In this document: piece after piece, positions 1 to 11,689 of the stretch
Position numbering within the stretch: position 1 is the first letter of the stretch
Layout: every line of letters begins with the position of its first letter
Assembly: GCF_041146395.1 (NCBI RefSeq)
Contig: NC_090983.1
Span: forward strand, 66,099,501 to 66,163,500
From: Eulemur rufifrons
Taxonomy: Eukaryota; Chordata; Mammalia; Primates; Lemuridae
Length of the DNA: 64,000 nt
Reading direction: 5' to 3'
Made by a program: the position numbers and the translations under genes
The notes under the pieces: generated by a model
Seen by the model: only the letters and a program-made list of their open reading frames with translations
Told to the model about the DNA's origin: nothing
Database searches by the model: none

Positions 1-99
1 GAAACAAAAAAATTGGGATGAGATGTTTAGTGGCCTAGAAAAATGACAGATTTTTCACTACACTAATTCAAAAAGTTGTGATAAGGAATATAGAAGATC

Positions 100-170
100 T
101 TCCATTTAAAGAACTAAGTACAATGTCTGACACATAGTAAGCACTCAATAAATGTTAGCTATTAGTTTCC
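100..170 (+). repeat. MIR or L2 tail fragment
   Basis: The segment contains 'CATAGTAAGCACTCAATAAA' followed by TGTTAG, the typical 3' end of MIR elements. Only the tail is present. Confidence 0.5.
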
Positions 171-258
171 TATTGGATTTCTATTCCACAGAGATCACTG
201 ATTCTTTTATCCTACTGACAATTATAAAGTTTTTCTAGATTTTTCATTTTTTCCCAGT

Positions 259-296
259 AATAGTAGTAGTGGTGGTGGTGGTGGTGGTGGTGGCAG
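259..296 (+). repeat. (GTG)n / (AGT)n microsatellite
   Basis: Three AGT triplets run into about eight GTG triplets and then GGCAGT. It is a simple trinucleotide repeat; the short frames across it encode only homopolymers. Confidence 0.9.
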
Positions 297-3200
297 TAAG
301 AAGAAGACACAGCAATCTATTTGTGTCAACAAGCAGCAGGCCCAGTAAAGCAATGCTGGGTCTTTGTTCTCACAATGGCAGACCTGGCATAGATGATCCA
401 CTCTTTTCAATTCTACTCTATTGGTCTTTTAGTAACAGGGGTACTCTCCAACTCTAACAATAGGGTGAGTGTCTACATAGGTTTCTTAATGGGAAATGGA
501 AATAAGTTTTATCAAGAGTAAAGAAGTTTGCTTTAAAAAAAATTATTCAACCAGATAAAAATAGTTTCACATCAATAAAATACATTTGCCCAATTTTGTA
601 GTGCAGATCAAATGAGCTAAGCATTACAGCATTCTGTTCAGCACCATAGCTGTACAAATACAAGTTTCATATTCTTACCTACAGACCTTCAAAGCTTGTA
701 ATCAATCAGCTTAGAATGATGACAACAGCAGCAATCACTAAGAGATATTTCTCACATAATAATTTAATCAGAATTCACTTTCATTATTCTTTGCTAACTG
801 AAATAAAAGAAAAATCAAGATCCTGCTGTTAAGAGCTTACATTATAGAAAAAAACATTATTCACCTTATAAGGAACAAATGAGAAAATGGTGCAATGGAA
901 AAACTCCAGGAAGCATGTCCCGCCGCTTCCAACAGTTATAGCCTTAAAGCAAGAAACATATAGGAAGCTAAGGTCATGAATGAAAAAAGTGAGGTATCAA
1001 TTTACTCCTTATTTGGGCAAAAAAGACTGTTTAAAAGGAAATATTTTTAAAAGGGGAGAGATCATGGCATATGTCAACTTTGTGACAGAAAGGTATTTCT
1101 AAAGGAATAATAGAATGTAGAAATGCTAAATATGGATGAAATAGTAAGAGTTATTAATTCCTCCAGAACAGTTTATTAAAAGGCCATAGGGCCATAGGTA
1201 GTGGTTATGGAACTTGATCTTAATTTAGGCTCTAAGAGTGATTTTGGGAAATACTGAAAATGAGATATGCCTATTAGGGTAGATGATATCACATGATCAA
1301 TACCTTACTGATGTCATGCAGCTTTATAGGAATTTTCATATGTAAAAGTCTATAAACTAAAATACTAAATAGTCTCTATATTGAAATGCCTTGAACTCCA
1401 ATTTTTAAAGGAAAAGTAAATTTTCATTCAAGAGTCAGAGATTTCAATTCTAAGTACACTATCTTGAAATTTATGATGGCCATTTTCATATTTGAAATAT
1501 GACTATATGAACTATAATTGTGTAATAGGTATTTGTCTTCGAGTTTCAATAATGTGTTCTTTCAGTTTGCTTGCAGACTATTTCTATTATGTGTAACTCT
1601 TATATTTTTAAGGTTTGCGTATATAAAAACTGTTAAGATTCTATAAGTTAAGACATACATTTGTCTTTAAACTACTTGAAAAGAACTTTACATTTTAAAT
1701 GATTTTTCTTAGGTGTCTGAAATGAAATAATTATAACCTAAATTATGTTTCTAAGGTACAGCAGATCTGATCACTTTGGAAACAACACATTCATAAAATA
1801 CAAAGCTAAAGTAAGACCATACGGACCCATTACTGCAAAGTGACAAAAATGGCAATTTAGAGATTGAGAACACTTGGACATGAAGATAGGCACTGGCTAC
1901 CTTGTGTTTTGTAATAGCAACGAAATAACTTTAGGGCTGTACCTGAAGGGAAAAGTATGTTTCTGAAATATTATTCTTTCTAGAAGTGATTCTAAAAAGA
2001 AAAATGATCATGCAGAGCAGAGAATTCAATGCAGAATGATTCTGTCATCCACTTAATCTCACCAACTCAGCAGTCACTCATTTCAAATTTAGCAGCATAA
2101 AGTTTGCATGTACAAGGGAAAAATTATTCCATATATTCATAATTTAACTCTGAATAGGAATTGTGAACTGGGTTATTCAACTGAAAAGGAAATTATAATT
2201 TTAAAATGCAAAGTCAGGGTTGGCTTTAAGTGTTAACAAAGGAAAAACATCCTTTAATTTTAAATGTAAACTAAAGGTGATGTTAATTCTGTGGTAAAAA
2301 TTAAATTTTTACCTAAAATTAACAAATTTACATTAAACTGATACAATACATACTTATACCCTGTTTACATAAAAAGGGGGGCAAAAGTACACATGTTCTT
2401 GGAACTTAGAGTTTAATTAATGAATAGTCATGTTTCCATTACTCCAGATTAAAGTATACAATATGGTTTGTGCCTCTGCATTCTCCTGAGGCTAGAAACT
2501 ACACAAAATAGAACATCTTTACATGTCTCCTTCCTCCCACCCCACAACCCTTTCCTTGACAAAATACTTTGTTCACAGTGGGCTTTGAATAAATATATGT
2601 TTTCATTAATTAAAAGCAAGCCTAATCTAAGTATAGAAAAATAGTGAGCATTATTAACCAATAAATATTTGGGGGTACCTACTACGTATTCCACATTTGC
2701 ATCTGTGATCTAGCTATGTATGAACAGCCAGAGTCTGTTCAAGTTCCTAGAATTACTAGCTCTTCCTAACAAATTCTTCAGTGTCAATACACCTAAAAAG
2801 ATGTTTCCAACTGAATCAAAGAGAATAAATACTAAGTCATTCTGAATGTATAACTGGAGCCATATAAGACCGGAAAATTTTGTTAGTGGGTCCAGAGGAT
2901 CATTCATCAGACTATCAGAAAATATGGACAGGTGTGCAAATGTATATGTTTGTTTTTTGTTAACCTGGCAGTCTAATTATGTTGGTGATGACAATTTGTT
3001 TTTAGGGAGGAGAGGAGTAACACTCAAAAACTGAGTAAGTCTGTTGGCCATACTCTGTATTAGTCTTTAACCACAGAGATACCTGAGGTGGAGGATACCC
3101 TGCATCATTAACACAAGGAAGAGAAATGATAAATTTTGACCATGGTATGGCAATTTAAGAGGACTAATCTGCTGAGAGCCATGTACCAGGGTTCAGAAGG

Positions 3201-5399
3201 CTTGAATACAAGCCAAACAGTGTCACAAGAGCTCAACCACTTGACCTCATTCTGAACCTCATTTCTATAACATTAATAAGTTAAAGCTGTAAAATCTGAT
3301 GATCCCACAAAAATCACTAAGAAGAGATCCAATCTTACCTTGTGTTTGATGATGCAGTTCAGGCATGGAAGACTTTGCTATAGGTTACACAATAACCACA
3401 AATACTAGGATAATTTAGTTACCGATAGGAAAAATTAGAAGTTTTAGACATTGTACTTACAGCACAGCACTTTTAGTTAACTATCCTTGTTTACAGCTGA
3501 AATAAAAATTCTGTCTTCTGCATGTGGCTGAGGTGTGTCAGAGAGGACTATTTCATTGTAAATAAACGTAGGAGCCAAATAAAAGGAAGTTGCAAAGGCA
3601 GGTGCATAACAGTTGAGTCGTTTCAGTTTCGGAGGAATAAAGTAAATAATTGTACTGGAATTTGTTCGGTTCTGGGCATTCTGCCATACAGGAAGGGTGT
3701 GTAATTACTGAAGCTAAGATATCCATGTAAAAATGCAGTAATATCAATAGGACACAGTTGGGCTCCAAATTTCTTTATTTTATCTTCAAAAATTAAGGAT
3801 CTCTGGCTCTCATTTCACTCTTTGATATTTAAATATCTTTTAAGTTAATATGGACACACTGAAGGTACAATGGTAATTTTCACAAAAGCCAGAAAATATT
3901 ATCTTGAAAGGTGGTGTTCTCTTTGAGAGCTTCACAAATGAGGAACGGTGCAATTTTCACTCATCAAAGATAACAAAAGAAGGATACATAGTATCTAATT
4001 TGAGACCTCACCAGAATAAGAGGAGTACCTATAAAATTAGCATGTTTTACCAAATCTATTCTTTGCTTACCATTTCATGCTATCTGGACTGGCCTTAACC
4101 TTAAATCTGGATTCCAAGCTCCTTAAATCATCAACCAAAAATATGAGAATACAGTTTGTGGGAGAACAATAGAATGGAAGTTAGAGTGCCTGAGGGGTAC
4201 AACCAAGTTCAAATAAATATCTCAATTATTCAAACAACTTTATGACAGAAGATGAAAGGATCTAATGAATATTACATGTGTAATGTTACAGAACACAAAT
4301 CAAATTGCATCCTATATAGAACTATAAAATACACTTGCTAATCCTATCCATGATTGGCCATATGGTCCTCTTACAAAGAGTGTTTCTAAAACCAAGAGAT
4401 CATATCCCACCAATTATAAAACTACAGTGTATTCTACCAATTGATAATACTACCCTGCACATGGACCTTGTCTTGCTGCTTCCTTGTTTCTGTGAAATGA
4501 TCACTCTAACACATCCGACTTAGGGAGCAGGGGGCAGCAGCAAGGCTCTGGATGAGCAGCCAATGTCTTATCAAATTACAATTCCTCTGCATCCAAAGGT
4601 GTGCTGTGCACTTCAGGGGTATATCAATCAGTTTAGTCTAAGGTTTTTACAGGAGGAGGCAGGATTCTTTTGGGGCACCACAATTATACTGCTTTATTTA
4701 TTACATGTAGATATTAAGACAGGCACTAACCAGTTACAAGTTTGCTAGATATTAGAAAAGTATCAGGATACAAAAAAATTCCTCCTTTCCTACATCTGTA
4801 TTCAACTTGGACTCCTAGATTCTTATTAGGAGTTGAGTTGAACAGTAGAAACTGCCAAATGATGATCCTTATTACAGCCAACTGGTGGCTGAAGTTCAAC
4901 CAACATTTCCTGTAATTTCAGATTCAAGTCCAAGAATCACATTACTTTGTTATTCCCATGGGCTGACTTTATTTCTCTTAAAACACAATCCTTAACATTT
5001 CTTCAGCAGTTACTCATATTACCTGGTATACATGATGCTGGTGGATATTCTGTGACATTACCAAGATAACCACATCCTTTTATTCCCTACACTTAACTGC
5101 CACCTAAATTGAACAGATAGGAGATGAAAGTTATAACATCTATGTCATTATTTGACCATCAATATGAAATAAAATTTTACTTTGCTCCATGTGGAGACTG
5201 CATTTAATTTCTGAATCAATACAGATATAGTGCAATTCAAATTGTCATAAGAATGTACAGCTGGGCAACAAGTTTTCTAGATACTGTCCTTGAGACTCCT
5301 GTGCTTACAGTGTTTCTGTGAATGTAGCTACAGGTTCCATTATCTTCACAAAACAGCAGGTTAGTGAAAAAGTAATATGATAGTCAATATTATTCATCC
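297..5399. other. Unassigned AT-rich intronic sequence
   Basis: No gene or clear repeat is recognised over about 5 kb. Around 3180-3300 there is weak MIR-like similarity ('GTGTCACAAGAGCTCAACCA', then a Pyr-rich stretch), too decayed to call. Open frames are all below 85 codons and have no splice-site or family support. Confidence 0.5.
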
Positions 5400-5675
5400 A
5401 TTCCCCTTCTTGAACAATCATTTATTATGGGTCTAATATATTTAGAGATATATATAAGGCACTGGGAGAGGAGCAACCTGTAACACATGTACAAAACAAT
5501 GTATAAACCAGGGCTCTGTCTTTAGGTACTGATTATGTGGATCCAAAGGTGCGTCTGATTAAGAGTCAGAGCAGTGGTTTAAGGCACTAAAGGAGATCAA
5601 GAGAGATCTGATTTCACTTCAGGTTGGGGTGAGTATGGTTTCATGAAAGAAGGAGCATTTGAATGGAAGCAGGCT
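5400..5675 (-). repeat. L2 LINE 3' fragment
   Basis: Read on the plus strand, it goes from a CATTTATTATGGGT motif through 'AAGGCACTGGGAGAGG' to 'TCAGGTTGGGGTGAG...AGGAGCATTTGAA'. This is the order of the reverse complement of the L2 3' end. It is strongly diverged. Confidence 0.5.
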
Positions 5676-6429
5676 CCTTCTTACTACCTGCAAAAGAGCA
5701 AGGACTTTTTTTTGTACCTGTACAGGTATGCATATTTGTGACTGACATCAATGTGAAAGATTATCATATTATAAAAGAACAAGAATGTAAATTCTAGCAT
5801 TATGCCAAGGAATAAGGAACGGCTTCCGGCGCTGGAGGATTCCAGGGAAAGCATGGTTGAGTGGTACAAGATTTCAGTGTTTTTATGACACCCTAAATCC
5901 AATTTCAGATATCTAACAGACTAATGGTTTCTTAACAAGACTGCTACTGGTTGTTTGCCATTTCCCTCCCTACCGCTTACCATGAATTACTCAGGGGGAG
6001 TACATGTGAGGTATTTGACTGGCCTGGACGTCCTTTACTATAAAGAACCACCCAGACTTTTCCTCTCAAAATTTAGGTTAGTGTTAAAAGGTATTATTTT
6101 GTAATTCTTTAACCAGGTGCCTTGACATTATGTTTGGGGTTGCAATAAATCAGCATGTTCATAAAATTTATTTTCACATGCTCTCTTTCTCACAACAGAT
6201 ATGTAAAACTTTTCTAATTTGTGAGACCAGTATGGTAAAGTTTTGAAAGTTTAATGCTGTGCATAAGTATGATACCATCATAGCATAAACAATACTCAAT
6301 ATTCAGAAAGGTTTTTTTGGTCTTCTGATGTCAATGTCCAAAAGAAGCTCACTGAATCTCTAGATATATTTAAAAAGTAGAACCATCCGCTCCTCCAAGA
6401 GGAGCCTGTTTTTCTTATGTAAAGATGTT

Positions 6430-6640
6430 GACAATAGTAACATTAGACCTTACTAGGCACCAGGTACTGCTGTAAGCTTTGTACTTACGTGAATTTAATG
6501 TCCTCACTAACTACTATTATCCCCATTTTATAACTGAGGAAACTGAGGCATGGAGAGGTTAAGAAATCTTCCCAAGATCACATGGTAAGCAGAGAAGCCA
6601 GGATGGAAACCCAGGCTGCCTACCCAGTTGCACTGAGGGG
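6430..6640 (-). repeat. MIR SINE, nearly full length
   Basis: The core 'TCCCCATTTTATAACTGAGG' then AAACTGAGGCATGGAGAGGTTAAG, followed by 'CAAGATCACATGGTAAGCAG', is the reverse complement of the MIR consensus. Both the conserved core and the tRNA-related end are present. Confidence 0.9.
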
Positions 6641-8394
6641 GGTCCCCTCCTTCTCTACCCTAATGAAACACCATTCCTGAGACACCTCTGCCACCAAACA
6701 AGGTCTGTTCTTTGAGATCAGTAGAGCTGGTATCACCATATCATGGTTATAAACATGGCATGCCAGTGAGGTTTTTCTTTAAAAAAAAAAAAAAATGCAT
6801 CTAAGAATATTGCTCTTTTGATACAAAACATGATCGACATTAATTATTACATTTGAGTGTAACATGTAGGCTAAGAGTGCCACACTCTAACTAGCATTTT
6901 TAAATCAAACATATAAGGGGAATAGTAATTAGTTTCCTTATTCATATCTAACTTTTCTATGCTCTACCCCACCGGGCAGATGATAGGGAGTAATATAGTT
7001 TAGGAGAGTCTTAGTACTGAGCAATGACAATTTTTAAAAGAAATCATGTATGAAAACTGCAAATTAAATTAATGGATTCTGATTTCTCAGGATAGGGATA
7101 GAAGCAAAGATTAGAGTATATCCTCCCACTAATGAAATAATATGGAGATATATAATTCTTTTAATAAATAAGACAAACTCTTTAATTTTCAACTAGCTTG
7201 GGGAACTGAAACTGTTCTTGCTATCTCCCACAAAATATTCATTCAGAACATTAATTATTGCCAAAAGATAAAATTTTGAAGTCATCTGAGACCATCAAAG
7301 AATTCTAGTGCCAAAATCATAAGTTTCCACATTTTCTTCAACATAGAGAGTATCTGGTCTCAAGGTACAAATACAAATTTCCCATTGCTATGTTTACTGC
7401 ATACAGTTTCTAGTTTTGAGTCACTTCTGGACATTTTGATAAATTTACCGTCATGTTTCACCAACACATAGAATACACTAGGAGCCCCAAATAAATCAGA
7501 GCCTTCTCATTGTACGGTTCCTTGGGTCAAATCTTGACAACTATGAAGTGCTACAAGAAAAAAAGTTCTTGTTTCTCCCAGACAGGTGATAGAAGCTTAG
7601 ACATTCTATAGCTGGTGGAAGATGAAAATGGTACTGACTATATCTTGTGTCTTCTCAAAGTCTTAGTTTATGGAATGCTTAAAAACTTCAAATTTCAGTG
7701 AGGAATAGAAAATATTTTGACATCTTGCTAGTAGAATAAGTTGTGAAATCACTTTTTCTTAAAAATACAGCTCTAATGTCATATTAGACATATGTCATAG
7801 TTATGGAGCAATCTTTCATGACACATTCCAAGTTACAGCAAATAGTAAAATAATAAGGTATTAAATACTTCATTTTTTGTCATTAGTCACTTGAGCTGCT
7901 GATACTGATGTTTTAAAAATATCTCAGGAAATATATAATATTTGGTTTATCTCTCTTGAGAAAACTAACACTGAGTGACTTAAACATATTTTAAATTTAA
8001 TATTAGATTATTCCAACAGAATTACTCTCAGAAAGGGCATATAACTTTTTTTTGGAGGGACAGGGCAGAAAAGAAAACTATCTCTGGAGCTTTAAATTTA
8101 CATTTACCTTATTAAGCTTTTAAATCTTAAGAAATTAAATTCCAGACTTTCAATTTCTCTAAGCATAACAGGTAAGACCTAATTTAGAAGGTTACTTGGG
8201 TTTGAAGGATAAAGAATATTAGTGCCTTGAAAAAAAAATCAACATAAACATGACATTGAAGCAAACTGGCACAGTTTGACAAGTTTTAGAACAGTAGCTC
8301 ACAAAATGAGTATACTTAAATTCAGACAAACACACAAATATAGCCTTCATCCAAAACTCACAGAGACAACCCTATATGATACCTATGTTAAAAT
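6641..8394. other. Unassigned intronic sequence
   Basis: It contains a 15-base A run (about 6781-6795) and AT-rich unique-looking DNA. I see no gene, RNA gene or repeat I can name. Confidence 0.5.
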
Positions 8395-8690
8395 ATTCGA
8401 AACATCTGAAGGTATTACAGGCCTCAGGTTGCCGGAGTCCTGATGGGAAAGTCACCACTGAGAACTACGCTTTACACAGCTTTGCGTGCATGCACACACT
8501 CTGCAATGTGGGAGAGACAGACACCGATCACCATCGAGATTGTCCTTACTTGCAGACGCACAAGTATCCTGCATGTTCCGATTCTGACTGGCACCTGGAG
8601 CGGCTCTACATGCCAGTCATCCCAATGTACTCAGGGATGTAAACACCTTATAATTAGAAAACGTGAAGGCGTCAAGGACGTTAGACAAAT
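8395..8690. promoter_or_regulatory. CpG-rich patch beside the PKP4 ATG exon; function unknown
   Basis: About 12 CpG dinucleotides fall within about 290 bases of roughly 50% GC, while the 1.3 kb to the left holds only two or three. By eye this gives a CpG observed/expected ratio above 0.6. A plus-strand reading frame with no stop (8376-8642, 88 codons) crosses it, but I recognise no protein. It could be an intronic enhancer or alternative promoter, or an inserted gene fragment that has not yet lost its CpGs. It lies 77-372 bp downstream of the exon in the direction of PKP4 transcription. Confidence 0.35.
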
Positions 8691-8760
8691 TTAAAACACA
8701 TCCAAAGATTAATTTTTAAAGGCATTGAAGAAATAATTCATTGTGAATTTCAATAAGAGG

Positions 8761-8766
8761 ATGTAC
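8761..8766 (-). other. PKP4: Splice donor of the PKP4 ATG exon
   Basis: On the minus strand the exon ends GAGCAG and the intron begins GTACAT. The donor falls after a complete Gln codon, so the next exon must start in phase 0. In PKP4 it is expected to open with Glu-Leu-Gln. Confidence 0.88.
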
Positions 8767-8898
8767 CTGCTCCTTCACGGAAGCTAGAATAGTGGTGGCT
8801 GTGGTCTCGGGTTCCATGCCTGGGCCAGTGGAGGCAGCTTCCTGGTGGGTCTGTGGTTGCCCCTCCTCCACCAATGAGGCCTGTTCAGGAGCTGGCAT
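8767..8898 (-). CDS. PKP4: PKP4 (plakophilin 4 / p0071), first coding exon, residues 1-44
   Basis: Plakophilin 4 is an armadillo-repeat protein of the p120-catenin family. It binds cadherin tails at adherens junctions and desmosomes and acts in Rho signalling during cytokinesis. Read on the minus strand, the ATG at 8898-8896 opens MPAPEQASLVEEG and the exon closes with TTILASVKEQ. That ending is the family signature (ILASVKEQ also occurs near the N terminus of CTNND1, CTNND2 and ARVCF) and marks the start of the N-terminal coiled coil. The exon gives 44 whole codons and ends in phase 0 at a GT donor. The ATG is preceded by GAGGA, with G at -3. An in-frame ATG further upstream (8913-8911) lies beyond the splice acceptor, so it is not used. 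The complete protein is about 1190 residues; the armadillo repeats lie in exons outside this window. Residue 18 is His, where I recall Arg in human, a change that fits CpG decay (CGC to CAC). Confidence 0.95.
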
Positions 8899-8930
8899 TC
8901 CTCCTGCAATCAAGCAGGCAAAGGGTTAAC
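8899..8930 (-). other. PKP4: Splice acceptor and 5' UTR bases of the PKP4 ATG exon
   Basis: On the minus strand a pyrimidine-leaning stretch ends in TTGATTGCAG, with AG at 8905-8904. The exon starts at 8903 with five untranslated bases (GAGGA) before the ATG. The acceptor shows that transcription starts further upstream, at higher coordinates, in a noncoding exon. Confidence 0.85.
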
Positions 8931-9654
8931 ACTCTCCTCTGGGCCACCTTGAAGGAACAGGCAGGGGATGAGGATTTGCAGATGGTTCCTAGCAACTGCA
9001 GCAAACTTCACACAATGATCAAAAGCTTGTTAAATTGCTAAGTTTTCTAAGCAGGTAACAAATTAAGTAAATATGATTAATGTATCAGGAAACTAAATAA
9101 TAAACACCCTAGATTGCTACTTGAGGGTCAGTTTTCAAAAAAGTATGCACACAAAAAGACATCTACAAATGTTAATTGATGGAAGAAGAAAAGATGCCTT
9201 ACCAGATAGCAAAGAGGCTTATGCAACAGAAAAAAAAAAAAGTTTAAAACTCAAAGAAGGCTTAAAAATAAATAAAAGTCTGCTTATTTAAAAGAAATAC
9301 AATGTATTCATAACTAGCAATAAGGACACCCTTGGAGTCTTATAGCTAGTTTGGTTTCTTTAGAGGAATCTGATTATCCAAAGGCAACAATGGCTAGGGA
9401 GATGGTGTTGAAAAGAAAACCTATTTTTCAGGCCCACAGAAGAATAAGTTCTTGGCAGGAGATGGAGTGCCTCTCCTAAGACAATACATACTGAGAGCAG
9501 TGTATTTACTAGGAGACTAACTGACTTGATATGGACTTTCTACAATTTTGAAAAATAGTGGGAAAAGATGCTCATATAACATATTATAAAAATTTTAATA
9601 ATGTTTATATGTCAGCCTGTCTTCTTGAGAGCGCAGTTCGTATTTATACCATAC

Positions 9655-9720
9655 AACTAGCCTAGTGCCTGGCATTATATATAATAGATGCTCAATTAAT
9701 GTTGCTAAATAAATGAATAT
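9655..9720 (+). repeat. MIR or L2 tail fragment
   Basis: 'CCTAGTGCCTGGCATTATAT' followed by TAGATGCTCAATTAATGTTG matches the common MIR/L2 3' end. It is short and diverged. Confidence 0.4.
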
Positions 9721-11689
9721 ATGAATGAAGGATGACATCTTTCCACTGTCTCATCCCAGCCATTAGGCAAATCTCACCAAGTCCAGGATGCCCAGGAGAC
9801 CGTATCTGTTTAGATGTGTTACTCTGTGTACTCACATAGGGACATCTGAAACTATCAATATTTTTCTCAACATTCTTCATAGTTTTCTTCTAAAAATTAC
9901 AATTGTTTTTCAATTTCTTATCAATTAGCTTCCAGTATTCAATTCTATAGTTTGAGCTGGGTTTTTTCCCCCATTAACTCAAATTTCATTATCAGCCTGA
10001 TGTTTATTTCCAATATCATAACCTGTAAGTAAAAGTGGAGATGTACATACCCTCTGAGCTCCCATCTTATTCCCTACTCTTCTGACTTCCATGTTAGTGG
10101 AGAGGGTCTAGGGTCCACGTTTTCTGCTGGTGGTTGTTTTATTCTTACCGTATTAATAGGCATAAATGCACAGTGGATCTGATTAGTTTATTTGTGCATT
10201 TCCCCCTTGACACCAGCCTCATGGGGAGTTCTCATGCCTGCCCTAGCAGGGAAATTCTCTACCTCCCATTTTCATGGTGCGTAAGGCCCAGGTGAATTGC
10301 CAGGAGGAGGATCTTCTCAAGTACCGATAGCAGGAAGATCTTCAGGCTTGAAATAAGTGGAACTATGATCAAAATCTAAGTGCCCTGGGATATGTTTCCA
10401 CCTTGCTGAGCCCCACTTTCCTCACTGATAAAAATGGTTTACTAATTCTTTATACAACACAATGGAATAATTTTATGGAAATCTTTATTTCTTAGTATAT
10501 TTGATATGCTTATTGAGATATAAAACACTTTTTAAAATATTATCAAGTGGCTAAAATTTCTCTTTCTGTATTTACCAAGTGCTCATTAAAGATAAGATAT
10601 AAGGTCTAGAAAAAAATGCCACACATACATATCCTAGAATAGCATTTAAGGCAAGTAAAGATATGAAAGTATTCTATGCCATTGAAAAATTACACACCTT
10701 AAAATAAGCAGATGGTCGCGAAGAACAAAAATGTTACTATGCAACAGTGAAACAAATAATGCCAAGAACCAAAAATTTTAAATGTCAAGAGTATAATATC
10801 ATGAAACAACCAATGTGTGAGAAGAAAAAGAGAAGCAAAAATTCAGTGAACAAAGAGAATTTGAGAAAAGGAGAAATAGACATGTCATTGGGGAAGTATT
10901 TATTTATTAGTATAGAAGGAGCCTTATTGTTAAAAGATACGGCATTACATTGTTGTAATTATATTACATCACTGTGAGCTGATCATACTAAATTTCACAG
11001 TATTTATTTTGATGATCTTGACTACCTAGGGCCAATGAAATCAAATGAGCATTTTCTGAGTACTGCTCTGCTTGTGTGTGACGCAGGGTGATAAGGAGAT
11101 ACAAGTACTAATAGGGTCACTGACCAATAGTGGCCCATCATCTATTAATACCTGATGCAGCAAAATATGAATCAGACCAAGGCAAAGTATGGCAAGATGT
11201 AAATGATGACGTAACAACACTGAAGGCAAGAGGAAGAGGCTCAGAGGGCTTACAAATTTGGAAAGGAAACTGCTGCAATGCTAAGAAATTCCACAGGAAA
11301 GGAAATTTCCATAGGCAGGATGATGTTTTATTCTCTGATTCCTCAAAGACCAGGACACATCACAGGTGATCATGAATACTCAGGGGATGAAGAATGAAGA
11401 CCACAGTATCTGTGCATTACTGAGGGTGAGACACTCCCTACCCCTCATTTCTGGAACAGTCTCAAAATGCCACAACCAATATGGGGCAGGGGAGGGATGC
11501 CACAATTCTGATGAGTTATAAACCTATTAAAGGTTTCTGTCCATTTTCTTATAGTTCTCATAATTGTATATCTTTTAATGAGTTCGAAGGAATAAAGCTA
11601 AGACTAGGGTCACAGAAAAATATTATGACTTCCTCCCATTAGCAAGGAACAAAGTAATTAAGTACTTACATGGCAAAGAGACCGTGAGA
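9721..11689. other. Unassigned intronic sequence
   Basis: I recognise nothing with confidence. The 76-codon plus frame at 10747-10977 and the overlapping opposite-strand frames at 11041-11369 lack coding signals. Confidence 0.45.

Larger units (their letters stand above)
1..8760 (-). other. PKP4: PKP4 intron downstream of the ATG exon (partial)
   Basis: This is sequence 3' of the donor on the minus strand. I looked for the next coding exon, which should resume the coiled coil, and did not see it in any minus frame, so the intron continues past base 1. It contains MIR and L2 fragments and a GTG microsatellite; most of the rest is unassigned AT-rich sequence. Confidence 0.8.

Noticed and set aside
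1..8760. Search for the next PKP4 coding exon
   Set aside because: The expected continuation of the coiled coil (starting Glu-Leu-Gln after a phase-0 acceptor) is not seen on the minus strand, so the exon must lie outside the window.
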